In this document: piece by piece, positions 1-7,230 of the stretch
Position numbering within the stretch: the first letter of the stretch is position 1
Layout: every line of letters starts with the position of its first letter
Assembly (NCBI GenBank): GCA_049644345.1
Contig: JBARRS010000022.1
Location: forward strand, 1 to 7,230
Source of the DNA: JBARRS01 sp049644345
GTDB taxonomy: Bacteria; Actinomycetota; Thermoleophilia; Gaiellales; Gaiellaceae
Direction: 5' to 3'
Length of the DNA stretch: 7,230 nt
The notes under the pieces: generated by a model
What the model saw: the letters and a program-made list of their open reading frames with translations, nothing else
Told to the model about the DNA's origin: nothing
The model's database searches: none
Made by a program: the position numbers and the translations under genes

Positions 1-1
1 G

Positions 2-1119
<1,118 letters not shown>

Positions 1120-1123
<4 letters not shown>

Positions 1124-3210
1124 TAGGAGGGCTTTGGCGTAAAGACCGGCGTCGCGGCCTTGACGCTGATCGGGCGCAGCTCGAAGCCGACCGTGCCGGT
1201 GCTGTTCGTCCGAAAGTGGAGCGTCCATGGGCCGCGCGAGGCGACCGGGAGCGTCAGGACCCGTGTCTGCCCGGGTGCGACGGTGATCGTTCGGTCGACG
1301 CCTGGCGCCGTGAGGCGCAAGGGCGTCCGTTCCGTCCCGGCCGGCAGCCAGAGCCGCATGCGCAGTGTTCCCCGCAGCGTCGGCTTCTCGACCGGGTACA
1401 GCATGATCACTCCTCTGTTGCCGAGCCAGCCGTCGTGGTAGAGGCCGCCCGCGAAGAGGGTCACGCGCGGCGTCCCAACCGGTCGCCAGAGGACGTATCC
1501 GGCGCCGCTCGCCACGCGCTCGGCCCCGCGTAGCTCCATCCGCACGGCGTAGTTCGAGATCGCGAGGGGCGCGCGCACGGTGGCGCCGCCGGCCCGGACG
1601 AAGCGGCCGTCCGGCGCGATCTTGACGCGCGGGTCGCGGAAGGCGTCGATCGGCGAGGCCTGGTCGAGGAAGAGCACCTCGTCGAGCGAGGTGTTCCAGA
1701 AGAGCTCCTCGTGCGCGCGTACGTGCGGCGTCCCCGGAGTCTGGAGCAAGAGCACCTTTCCGAGTCGCGCGTGATCGATCCACCGGAGGTCGCGCGGCAG
1801 CAGAGACTCCCGCACCCCTCGCGAGACGAGGCTGTCGAAGCGCACCGACGCGAGCGAGACGCCGCACGAGGTGACCAGCGCGATCGCGATTGCGGCGGCT
1901 ACGGCACCTCGCACCCGCCATGCCACGGCGACTGCGAGCACGGAGAGCGCGGCGGCTGCGAGCGCGACTGCGAGGGAGCCCGTGCCGGCGCCGGCAGATC
2001 GCTCGAGGCGGAAGACGCCGAACAAGAAGGGCGAGTCCTGCTTGCTGTCACCGATCGTGTAGCCGGCCAGCGGCACGCGGGCGGAGAGGGCGAGCAGGAA
2101 CGTCGAGCTGAGGGCGATCGCGAGCCGCGCCGGGCGATCGCGCTTCAGGTAGAGGCCGAAGGCCGGGAGGCAAAGGGGCAGGATCGCCATGAAGTAACGC
2201 TCCTGGAAGCGGGGCGCCCCGTTCGCCGCATACATCGAGGTCTCGGCGAAGAGCGCCACAGCGAGGAAGACGAAGACGGCAGCGAAAGCGCTCTCCTCCC
2301 GCGACTGAGGTCGCACCAGCGCGTAGCCGAGCCCGACGAGCGCGCCGGGCACGAGCACCCAGCCGGCGCAATAGACGAGCAGCATCGAGTCCGTGCCGAT
2401 CCAATGCGCCATCGCGACCGGCCGCACGTTCAGGTGGACGATCAGCGAGTAGTAGCCGAGCAGCCGAGTCGGCCCGATCGCGATGATCGCGACCACCGGC
2501 GCCGCGAAGAGCCCTAGCGCGAGCCGGTACCGGCGAAGGACGGTCCGTAGGCGTCCGCGCTCGACGACGAGCGCGGCGCCGAGGAACACCCCCGGCAGCA
2601 GCACGTATTGGATCCGGTCAAAGGTCGTGAGCCCGGTGAGCACGACGAACGTGAGCTGGTTTCGCCACGTCGGCGCCGCGAGCGCATAGACCGCGGCGCA
2701 GACGGCGCCGAGCACGAGCGGGTACGCGATCGGGTCGGAGAGGACGAACGAGGAGAAGAAGAGGTCGGCCGACGCGACCGTGAGCGCCGCTCCGGCGAGC
2801 GAGAGCCACTTCGAGAGGCCAAGCTTCCGGGCGAGCAGGTACACCGGCACGGCTGCGAGCGACATTGCGAGCGCGTTCTCGGCCTGCGTAAGCCGGTAGG
2901 CCAGCCCGGGGTCGTTCGAGATCCAGAACGGCGCTGCGAGCAGCGGCTCGAGCAGTGCAGGGAAGTGCGCCGGTCCGTGCCGGATCAGCGGCTTGCCGGT
3001 ATGAGCGAGCGAGCGGGCGAGCGAGGAGTAGATGTATTCGTCCGCAAAGTAGAGGGGGGTGGCATGCCCGAGCGCCGCGGCGAACCGCAGCACGAAGCTC
3101 GCTGCGACGATGCCCGCGAGCACGAGCTGCGCCGGGAGCGCAGCGATCCGCTCGAGGCCGAGCGGCAACCGCACCGAGGCCGGGCGCGGAACAGAAACCT
3201 CGACTGCCAC
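1120..3210 (-). CDS. GT-C-type integral membrane glycosyltransferase with C-terminal extracytoplasmic domain
   Basis: A 696-residue polytopic protein resembling the ArnT/PMT-like GT-C class, which moves a sugar from a polyprenyl-phosphate carrier to an acceptor outside the membrane. A first membrane helix (about residues 28-47) is followed by the loop LYFADEYIYSSLARSL. Its Asp57-Glu58 pair sits where GT-C enzymes carry the catalytic acid. Further hydrophobic segments lie at about 110-128, 135-155, 160-180, 186-215, 228-247, 275-298, 308-322, 338-355, 361-378, 411-430 and 436-454. The ERYF...LP pattern near 337-349 resembles the family. Residues from about 455 lack long hydrophobic stretches and look beta-rich, with many T, V, G and R, suggesting an outward-facing domain. 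Sugar and acceptor are unknown. The start is GTG at 3210; no ATG, GTG or TTG lies upstream before an in-frame stop, and the ribosome site is weak (AGG, 6 nt away). It follows the zinc-ribbon gene by 51 bp and probably shares its transcript. Confidence 0.82.
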
Positions 3211-3261
3211 GTCTGGCCTATCGGCAGACCCCCGGTATCCCTTGAAGGAGTGATGCCGGGT

Positions 3262-3444
3262 CTAGCCCGGAGCGCCGTCCAGCCCCGGCTCATCGACCCG
3301 CTCCGCGGGCACGAACAGGCGGCAGTGCGGGCACTTGAAGCCGCGATGGCGGCCCGCGCTTCCTTCGAGAAGCTCCCCCTCGAACGGCTTCTTGCAGTGG
3401 GGACAGACGATCTCGTGCGGCCAGAGGACGGCACCCTCGCTCAC
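3262..3444 (-). CDS. Small zinc-ribbon protein, 60 residues
   Basis: A short cytoplasmic protein with two CPHC knuckles, Cys14/Cys17 and Cys38/Cys41, separated by 20 residues. This is the four-cysteine pattern of a zinc ribbon that binds one structural zinc. There is no signal peptide or membrane segment. The frame remains open far upstream antisense to the coiled-coil gene, but that part is arginine- and leucine-rich shadow sequence. I chose the GTG at 3444 because a TACGTT -10-like box lies 6 nt before it, fitting a leaderless transcript, and because the protein-like sequence begins there. A further possible start is a GTC/CTC-rich stretch with no usable codon before the first CPHC. The downstream glycosyltransferase is probably in the same operon. 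The function is unknown; such ribbons can bind nucleic acid or proteins. Confidence 0.7.
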   Translation of the reverse strand: MSEGAVLWPHEIVCPHCKKPFEGELLEGSAGRHRGFKCPHCRLFVPAERVDEPGLDGAPG

Positions 3445-3450
3445 CCGGCC

Positions 3451-3459
3451 AACGTAGCA
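3451..3459 (-). promoter_or_regulatory. Extended -10 promoter of the zinc-ribbon/glycosyltransferase unit, leaderless
   Basis: Read on the minus strand this is TGC-TACGTT, which fits an extended -10 (TGN) followed by TANNNT. Six bases separate the hexamer from the chosen GTG start, the spacing typical of leaderless actinobacterial mRNAs. No convincing -35 is seen; TTCCTG lies 19 bp upstream. The site is in the 66-bp gap shared with the divergent coiled-coil gene. Confidence 0.45.
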
Positions 3460-3510
3460 GGACCCCTTCCCGCGGCAGGAACGGGCGGACGCGCGCGAAA
3501 TGCTGATCCT

Positions 3511-4605
3511 ATGGAGCAACAGGACGTCTCTCAGGCCTGGGCTGCGCTGACCGAGCGTGAGCGCCGGTCGGAGGAGGTCGTCCGCCGGCGGACCACCCAG
3601 CTCGAGGAGCGCGCGTCGCACCTCGTCGCGATCCAGGCCGAGCTGGACGCGCAGACGAAGCGCCTCGACCAGCGCGAATCCGGGCTCGCCGACCTCCGGC
3701 GGGATCTCGAGGACGCCGAGCGGCGTCTCGAGGAACGCGACCGGGAGGCCAAGCGGGCGGAGGAGCGGGCGGCTGCGCTCGCGCAGCGCGAGCTCGAGCT
3801 GGCGGGCCGCGAGCACGAGGCGGCGAGCCTGGCCGCGCAGCTCGACGAGCGGGCGGGCTGGGTCGCGGCGGCGGAGGCGGAGCTCACCGAGCGGGAGAGC
3901 CGGGTTGCTCGGGTCGAGGAACGCGAGGCTGAGATGCAGCGCTCCGCCGAGGCAGTCGCAGAGCGTGAGAGAAACGTTGCCGTCTTCGAAGCGCGGCTGC
4001 TCGAGCAGATGGCCCAGGCGTCCGCTCGGGAGGAGGCGCTGGCTAGGCGCGATGGGCGGATCGGCCGTGCCGAGGAGGAGCTGCGCGCGCGTGCCGCCGA
4101 GGTGGAGGTCGCGCAGGAAGATCTTCACGCGCGCAAGGAGGAAGCAGTGCTGCGCGAGCGGCAGCTCGCCACGCTCGTCGAGAACCTCGACCGCCGGGCG
4201 GCGAGGCTCGCGGCCGAGGAGACTCGTCTCTCTCACCGCGAGCGCGCAGCGCGGGAGGCGGAAGCACATGCCGCGGAGATCGAGCCCCGCCTGCGGGCGC
4301 TCGACGAACGGGCTCGTGAGTTCGACGCGACCGCTGCCGCGCTCGCGCACCAGGCCGAGGCGTTTTCTGCCGCCGAGGCACAGCTCACGGAGCAGCAGCG
4401 CTGGCTGGGGGAGGCCGACGCGCGGGTGGCCGCGGCGAGAGCAAGGCTTGACGCGGAAGAGGCCCGGCTGCGTGAGTTCGCCGCGGTGCTCGACGAGCGC
4501 GACACGCGCCTGACGGAGGCCGAGGCCGAGCTGTCGGAGCGCCGCCGGGCCGCGTACGCGCTCGGGAACGGCTTGAAAGGGCGTCGGGCCGCGGCTGAGG
4601 CTTAG
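3511..4605 (+). CDS. Long alanine/glutamate/arginine-rich coiled-coil protein
   Basis: A 364-residue protein that is almost all predicted alpha-helix. It is dominated by A, E, R and L, has no cysteine, and has a single proline (residue 259, in EIEPRL) in the whole chain. Phrases such as LDERA, AEAELTERE, REEALARRD and LTEAEAELSERRR recur with heptad-like spacing of hydrophobic residues, as expected for an extended coiled-coil rod. There is no signal peptide, membrane helix or enzymatic motif. The ATG at 3511 is chosen because heptad-type sequence begins there. The same frame is open far upstream to 2608, but that part is antisense to two genes. No strong ribosome site precedes the ATG. A scaffold, filament or cell-pole role like that of other actinobacterial coiled-coil proteins is possible but inferred from shape alone. 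It is divergent from the zinc-ribbon gene and ends 6 bp from the opposing small gene. Confidence 0.8.
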   Translation: MEQQDVSQAWAALTERERRSEEVVRRRTTQLEERASHLVAIQAELDAQTKRLDQRESGLADLRRDLEDAERRLEERDREAKRAEERAAALAQRELELAGREHEAASLAAQLDERAGWVAAAEAELTERESRVARVEEREAEMQRSAEAVAERERNVAVFEARLLEQMAQASAREEALARRDGRIGRAEEELRARAAEVEVAQEDLHARKEEAVLRERQLATLVENLDRRAARLAAEETRLSHRERAAREAEAHAAEIEPRLRALDERAREFDATAAALAHQAEAFSAAEAQLTEQQRWLGEADARVAAARARLDAEEARLREFAAVLDERDTRLTEAEAELSERRRAAYALGNGLKGRRAAAEA

Positions 4606-4621
4606 GACGAGCTAGCCGCGG
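4589..4621. terminator. Hairpin spanning two convergent stop codons (possible bidirectional terminator)
   Basis: A perfect 8-bp inverted repeat, CCGCGGCT at 4589-4596 and AGCCGCGG at 4614-4621, encloses a 17-nt loop. The loop and arm edge contain both stop codons: TAG of the coiled-coil gene and the TAG of the minus-strand small gene. Its position exactly between two convergent genes suits a shared terminator. There is no T-run on either strand. Confidence 0.4.
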
Positions 4622-4803
4622 AACTTGCGGCAGCTCGTGCGCCACTCAGGCGGACGCGGCCCGTGATACGCGTACACCCACCGGCTGCCACCGCAGTAGA
4701 CGACCGCCGTGCGACCCGGTGTCCGCGTCGGAGGGCCTCCGATCAGCCGGTCGCCGGCGAGGACGGCGACTGCAAGGGCGGCGATCCAAACGGCCCGACG
4801 CAT
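4612..4803 (-). CDS. Small exported or membrane-anchored protein with two cysteines, coupled to the histidine kinase
   Basis: A 63-residue protein beginning MRRAVWIAALAVAVLAG, a short basic start followed by a hydrophobic stretch (about residues 4-22) that could be a signal peptide or membrane anchor. The rest is a small basic, aromatic-rich tail with Cys37 (VVYCGG) and Cys58 (RTSCRK), which could form a disulphide outside the membrane. There is no lipobox. Its ATG shares one base with the kinase stop codon (TGATG), the same junction that joins the regulator and kinase genes. This argues strongly that it is a real, translationally coupled third member of the operon. I do not recognise the family. 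An accessory sensor or modulator of the kinase is a reasonable guess, but unproven. Confidence 0.65.
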   Translation of the reverse strand: MRRAVWIAALAVAVLAGDRLIGGPPTRTPGRTAVVYCGGSRWVYAYHGPRPPEWRTSCRKFRG

Positions 4804-6203
4804 CAGCGGTTCCCCTCGATCGGCTCGTCTCGCCCCGCGAGCGGGAGCGCCAGCCAGGCATCAGCCCCGCCCTGCGGTGAGTTCGCCGCGTGCGCCCTGC
4901 CGCCGTGGGCTTCGGCGATCGCTCGAACGATGGCGAGGCCCAGGCCCGCGCCGGAGCCTTCGCGTCCGCGCCGAGGCCGCGTAAACCGCTCGAAGGCGTG
5001 TTCGAGGAACTCCGGTGGGAAGCCGAGCCCGGCGTCTTGTACGTGCAGCTCGACGCTGCCGTCCGCGGTCGTGACGCCGAGCTGTACGCGGCCGTCGCCG
5101 TAGCGAAGCGCGTTATCGACCAGGTTCGCGAGGGCCTGTTCGAGCCGGAGCCGGTCACCGCGAATCCGCGCTCCCGCCTCGGTTTCGCAGACGAGTGACC
5201 GATCAGCTTCCTCGGCCCGCCACTCGAAACGACTCGCAACCGAGTCGACCAGCTCGCCGGCATCGATCGTCTCGAGACGCAAAGGGAGCTTGCCGCGTTC
5301 GGAGCGTGCGATCAACAGCAGGTCTTCGGCCAGCTGCGTCAACCGATCGACTTCCTGGGACGACCGGCGAACGGCCTCGCGGAGCTCTGCCGGCGATTCG
5401 GCGTGTCGAAGCGCGAGCTCGAGCTCGGTGCGAAGGAGCGCGAGCGGCGTACGCAGCTCGTGCCCCGCGTCTGCGACGAAGTCGCGCTCGCGCTCGAGCG
5501 CGACTTCGAGCCGGTCGAGCATGGCGTTGAGGGTCTCGCCGAGGCGTTCGAGCTCGTCGCCGGTCGGCGGCACGGGCAGCCGCTCGCCGGGTATCTCGGC
5601 GGAGATCGCCGCGGCGCGACGGCGCATCGACTCGACCTGCCGCAGGGAGAGTCCCGCGAGCGCATACCCGGCAAGCGACGCGAGGAGGAGCGCGATCGGC
5701 CCGGCGATCAGGAGCTCGTCTCGAAAACTCGCGAGCGTCTCGGCCCGGTCTTGTTTCGTCGCGCCGACCACGAGCACGACCTTCCTCCCCCCTTGCCGAA
5801 CCGGCGTCGCCAGCAGCCTCGAGGGCTCGTCCAGGCCGGGGACGGAGCGGCGGTCGCCGAACGTCGGCCCGCGCCGGGCCGCTCTCAACTCGGACGGCGT
5901 GAGGAGCCCGACGCTACCGATCGGCGTCGTCGCGTCGAGGACACGGCCGCGCGGGTCGAGGAGCTCGGCGTAGCTCTCGCCATGTTCGACGAAGCGGCCG
6001 GCGCGGTCAGTTCGGAGCGACGCATGCGGCTGTCGGACGAGTGCCGCGAGATCTTGCGCGCGCAGCCCGAGCTCCCGGTTCAGGGCAAGCTGGAGGTGAG
6101 ACCCGAGGCGGGCGTACAGGAACCAGCCCGAGCTGGCGAGCACCACGGCCATTGCCAGCGCGAAGGCCGCGGTGACGCGCAGGCGGATCGGAAGGCGGCT
6201 CAT
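4803..6203 (-). CDS. HAMP-domain sensor histidine kinase (OmpR-type two-component partner)
   Basis: A 466-residue membrane kinase that autophosphorylates on histidine and passes phosphate to the adjacent response regulator. The order is: membrane helix 1 (about residues 10-30), an extracytoplasmic sensor of about 130 residues, membrane helix 2 (about 164-186), HAMP (about 187-240), and the dimerisation/H-box FVADAGHELRTPL with His248. The ATPase domain follows, with N-box LVDNALRYG (Asn364), G1 box DAGLGF (390-395), F-box FERF (404-407) and G2 box GSGAGLGLAIV (416-426). All expected catalytic residues are present and the length is normal. The sensor region has no recognisable PAS or CACHE signature. 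The ATG at 6203 overlaps the regulator stop as TGATG. The frame is open further upstream, but that is shadow of the regulator gene. The signal is not readable from sequence; the divergent efflux adaptor suggests envelope or drug/peptide stress. Confidence 0.95.
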   Translation of the reverse strand: MSRLPIRLRVTAAFALAMAVVLASSGWFLYARLGSHLQLALNRELGLRAQDLAALVRQPHASLRTDRAGRFVEHGESYAELLDPRGRVLDATTPIGSVGLLTPSELRAARRGPTFGDRRSVPGLDEPSRLLATPVRQGGRKVVLVVGATKQDRAETLASFRDELLIAGPIALLLASLAGYALAGLSLRQVESMRRRAAAISAEIPGERLPVPPTGDELERLGETLNAMLDRLEVALERERDFVADAGHELRTPLALLRTELELALRHAESPAELREAVRRSSQEVDRLTQLAEDLLLIARSERGKLPLRLETIDAGELVDSVASRFEWRAEEADRSLVCETEAGARIRGDRLRLEQALANLVDNALRYGDGRVQLGVTTADGSVELHVQDAGLGFPPEFLEHAFERFTRPRRGREGSGAGLGLAIVRAIAEAHGGRAHAANSPQGGADAWLALPLAGRDEPIEGNR

Positions 6204-6880
6204 CAACCCATTTCCGCGCGCAGCCGGTAGCCGGTGCCGCGAACCGTCTCGAGCGAGCTGCGGCCGAACGGCTCGTCGATCTTGCGACGGAGGTGGCGGA
6301 CGTAGACGTCGACGATGTTCGAGCGGTTGTCGTATGCGAAGTCCCACGCGTGCTCCAGGAGATGCAGCCGGGAGAGCACCTCGCCGGGTCTGCGCATGAA
6401 CGTCTCGAGCAGCGCGAACTCCTTGGCCGAGAGGCGGATCTCGTTCGAGCCGCGCCAGACCTGTCGCGTTGCGGGGTCCAGCCGGAGGTCGCCGATCTCG
6501 AGCACCGCCGGTCGCTCGAGCTCTCCGCGGCGGACGAGCGCACGAAGGCGCGCCAGCAGCTCGGCGAAGGCGAACGGCTTGACGAGGTAGTCGTCGGCGC
6601 CGGTGTCGAGCCCGGCCACTCGGTCTTCGACGGAGTCGCGGGCGGTCAGCATCAGGACCGGCGCCCAGACGCCGCCCGAGCGCAGGCGACGGCACGTCTC
6701 GAAGCCATTGAGCCCCGGCAACATCACGTCGAGCACGATTGCGTCGTACTCGTGCGCCCGCGCCATCCACAGCGCGTCTTCGCCTGTGCCGGCGACGTCG
6801 GCGGCGAGTCCCTCCCGGACCAGCCCGCGACGAATCAAGCTCGCCATCCGCAGCTCGTCCTCGACGACCAGAACTCGCAT
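6203..6880 (-). CDS. OmpR/PhoB-family response regulator
   Basis: A 225-residue DNA-binding regulator. The receiver domain (about residues 1-118) has the acidic pocket Glu7-Asp8, phospho-acceptor Asp51 in VLDVMLPG, Thr79 in LMLTA, Tyr98 and Lys101 in YLVKPFAF. The C-terminal winged helix (about 126-222) shows the family marks RLSAKEFALLETF, the recognition-helix region NIVDVYVRHLRRKID and the wing TVRGTGYRL. All phosphotransfer residues are intact. It is first in a three-gene operon with the kinase and a small protein, each overlapping the next by one base. The ATG at 6880 is 7 nt from a -10-like CAACAT and has no clear ribosome site, so the mRNA may be leaderless. A direct-repeat box of the kind this family binds lies just upstream, suggesting autoregulation. 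Confidence 0.96.
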   Translation of the reverse strand: MRVLVVEDELRMASLIRRGLVREGLAADVAGTGEDALWMARAHEYDAIVLDVMLPGLNGFETCRRLRSGGVWAPVLMLTARDSVEDRVAGLDTGADDYLVKPFAFAELLARLRALVRRGELERPAVLEIGDLRLDPATRQVWRGSNEIRLSAKEFALLETFMRRPGEVLSRLHLLEHAWDFAYDNRSNIVDVYVRHLRRKIDEPFGRSSLETVRGTGYRLRAEMG

Positions 6881-6887
6881 AGCGTCA

Positions 6888-6893
6888 ATGTTG
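6888..6893 (-). promoter_or_regulatory. Candidate -10 element of the response regulator operon
   Basis: Minus-strand CAACAT keeps the A2 and T6 of TANNNT. It lies 7 nt before the ATG, which would place the transcript start at or next to the start codon (leaderless), and exactly 9 nt after the left GATGAA box pair. The same 9-nt gap separates the other box from its -10. It is a weak match on its own; the symmetry is what supports it. Confidence 0.42.
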
Positions 6894-6902
6894 CCGCAGC
6901 TC

Positions 6903-6921
6903 GATGAACGTGGGATGAAAG
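6903..6921 (-). promoter_or_regulatory. Left response-regulator box (two 11-bp-spaced repeats) facing the regulator operon
   Basis: On the plus strand this reads GATGAAC-GTGG-GATGAAAG; on the minus strand, CTTTCATC-CCAC-GTTCATC. The hexamer GATGAA starts at 6903 and 6914, an 11-bp period or about one helical turn. Two roughly 7-bp repeats with a 4-bp gap is the classic operator form for OmpR/PhoB-family dimers (E. coli Pho box; Streptomyces PhoP boxes built on GTTCA). Binding here would place the regulator at the -35 position of its own promoter. Confidence 0.7.
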
Positions 6922-6944
6922 CCCGGGTATCCAGGCCCCAGCCT

Positions 6945-6963
6945 CTTTCATCGTCTGTTCATC
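6945..6963 (+). promoter_or_regulatory. Right response-regulator box (two 11-bp-spaced repeats) facing the efflux gene
   Basis: This reads CTTTCATC-GTCT-GTTCATC, with TTCATC starting at 6947 and 6958, again an 11-bp period. It is the mirror image of the left box: the conserved bases are identical and only the 4-bp spacer differs (CCAC versus GTCT in the same orientation). The dyad centre is base 6933. It ends 9 nt before the -10-like TAGCGT, where a PhoB-type activator replaces the -35 element. Confidence 0.72.
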
Positions 6964-6972
6964 TCCACTCTC

Positions 6973-6978
6973 TAGCGT
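6973..6978 (+). promoter_or_regulatory. Candidate -10 element of the efflux adaptor gene
   Basis: TAGCGT fits TANNNT, with no good -35 at 17 bp; the right box occupies that space instead. The expected transcript start is near 6985, giving a leader of about 24 nt that includes the ribosome site at 6998-7004. Confidence 0.45.
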
Positions 6979-6997
6979 CGCGGGCTTCAGTCCCGAG

Positions 6998-7004
6998 AGA
7001 GGAG
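6998..7004 (+). promoter_or_regulatory. Ribosome binding site fixing the adaptor start
   Basis: AGAGGAG lies 4 nt before the ATG at 7009. It is the strongest Shine-Dalgarno sequence in the window and supports this ATG over the internal ATG at 7102. Confidence 0.7.
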
Positions 7005-7008
7005 ACCG

Positions 7009-7230
7009 ATGCGCGTCCTTGTCCCGCTGGCTCTTGTCGCCGCGCTCGCCACCGGCATCACCGTGTGGCGGCTTCAGAGCGGCCGCCCGGCGCGGGCGAC
7101 CATGAGCGTCGTCACGGTGGCGCGGGGTGACGTCGTGGTCTCCGTCGGAGGCGTGGGCCGGATCAGCGAGGCGAAGGCCGCTACCCAGATAGCGATCCCG
7201 GGGGCCGCCGGCGGCGGCGCGGCCGCAGGT
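7009..7230 (+). CDS. Probable HlyD/MacA-like periplasmic-type efflux adaptor, 3'-partial
   Basis: The first 74 residues are visible; the gene runs off the right edge. The start MRVLVPLALVAALATGITVW is a membrane anchor or uncleaved signal (about residues 2-20). After a short linker comes MSVVTVARGDVVVSVGGVGR, which resembles the opening beta-strands of RND/ABC membrane-fusion adaptors (typically VxRGDLxxTVxxxGxV). The visible part ends in a Gly/Ala-rich run (GAAGGGAAAG). Adaptors of this type link an inner-membrane pump, often a MacB-like ABC permease, to the outside. In Gram-positive-type actinobacteria they accompany ABC exporters next to two-component systems. The assignment rests on a short segment, so another secreted protein is possible. 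The divergent regulator and shared operator suggest it is a target of that regulator. Confidence 0.62.
   Translation, partial: MRVLVPLALVAALATGITVWRLQSGRPARATMSVVTVARGDVVVSVGGVGRISEAKAATQIAIPGAAGGGAAAG

Noticed and set aside
1711..2517. Plus-strand open frame antisense to the glycosyltransferase
   Set aside because: It is rich in Arg, Glu, His and Gly with no family signature and mirrors codon bias of the real gene on the other strand.
3256..3270. Small palindrome CCGGG-TCTAG-CCCGG at the zinc-ribbon stop
   Set aside because: Only a 5-bp stem, no T-run, and the downstream gene probably continues the transcript; too short to call a terminator.
2608..3510. Upstream extension of the coiled-coil reading frame
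   Set aside because: It is antisense to the glycosyltransferase and zinc-ribbon genes and lacks the heptad pattern that starts at the ATG at 3511.
3445..4350. Upstream extension of the zinc-ribbon reading frame
   Set aside because: It lies antisense to the coiled-coil gene; Leu/Arg-rich composition is the complement of Glu/Ala/Arg codons there.
4043..4381. Possible tandem repeat in the coiled-coil gene
   Set aside because: Similar phrases recur, but at uneven spacing and without DNA-level repetition; this is heptad composition rather than a true repeat.
5403..6230. Plus-strand open frame antisense to the kinase
   Set aside because: No motif or ribosome site, and it opposes a gene with every catalytic box intact.
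6204..6770. Upstream extension of the histidine kinase frame
   Set aside because: It overlaps the response regulator completely and reads as Arg/Ala-rich shadow; the ATG at 6203 is coupled to the regulator stop.
6293..6907. Plus-strand open frame antisense to the response regulator
   Set aside because: Composition and position mark it as a shadow; it also runs into the promoter region.

Overview
The window is high-GC, gene-dense bacterial DNA (roughly 70% G+C by eye). Genes abut or overlap, several starts are GTG, and some promoters look leaderless (a TANNNT-like -10 about 6-7 nt before the start codon). Together with the RpoD/SigA-type sigma factor, this suggests an actinobacterium, perhaps near the Thermoleophilia. 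That placement is inference; no phylogenetic test could be run.

Layout, left to right: (1) 2-1123 (+), a housekeeping-type sigma-70 factor, cut by the left edge. Its first 126 bases exactly repeat bases 613-738, so the left end looks chimeric. (2) 3444-1120 (-), a two-gene unit: a 60-residue zinc-ribbon protein, then a 696-residue GT-C-type membrane glycosyltransferase. The last gene's stop codon overlaps that of the sigma gene (CTAG). (3) 3511-4605 (+), a protein that is almost entirely coiled coil, diverging from the zinc-ribbon gene. (4) 6880-4612 (-), an OmpR/PhoB-family response regulator, a HAMP-containing sensor histidine kinase and a 63-residue exported or membrane-anchored protein, joined by two identical TGATG stop/start overlaps. 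(5) 7009 to the right edge (+), the N-terminus of a probable HlyD/MacA-like efflux adaptor, diverging from the response regulator.

The most informative non-coding element is the 128-bp gap between the response regulator and the adaptor. It holds four GATGAA hexamers in a precise dyad: two direct repeats at an 11-bp period facing one way and two facing the other. Each pair ends 9 bp before a -10-like hexamer, one for each divergent gene. The simplest reading is that the response regulator controls both its own operon and the efflux operon. The kinase would sense an envelope signal, the regulator would bind these boxes, and the adaptor would belong to a tripartite or ABC export system beyond the right edge.

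No gene-free stretch exceeds 130 bp. I see no tRNA, rRNA, CRISPR array, insertion sequence or phage gene. I find no clearly new type of system; the candidates for follow-up are the symmetrical operator, the coupled small Cys-containing protein and the sequence duplication at the left edge.
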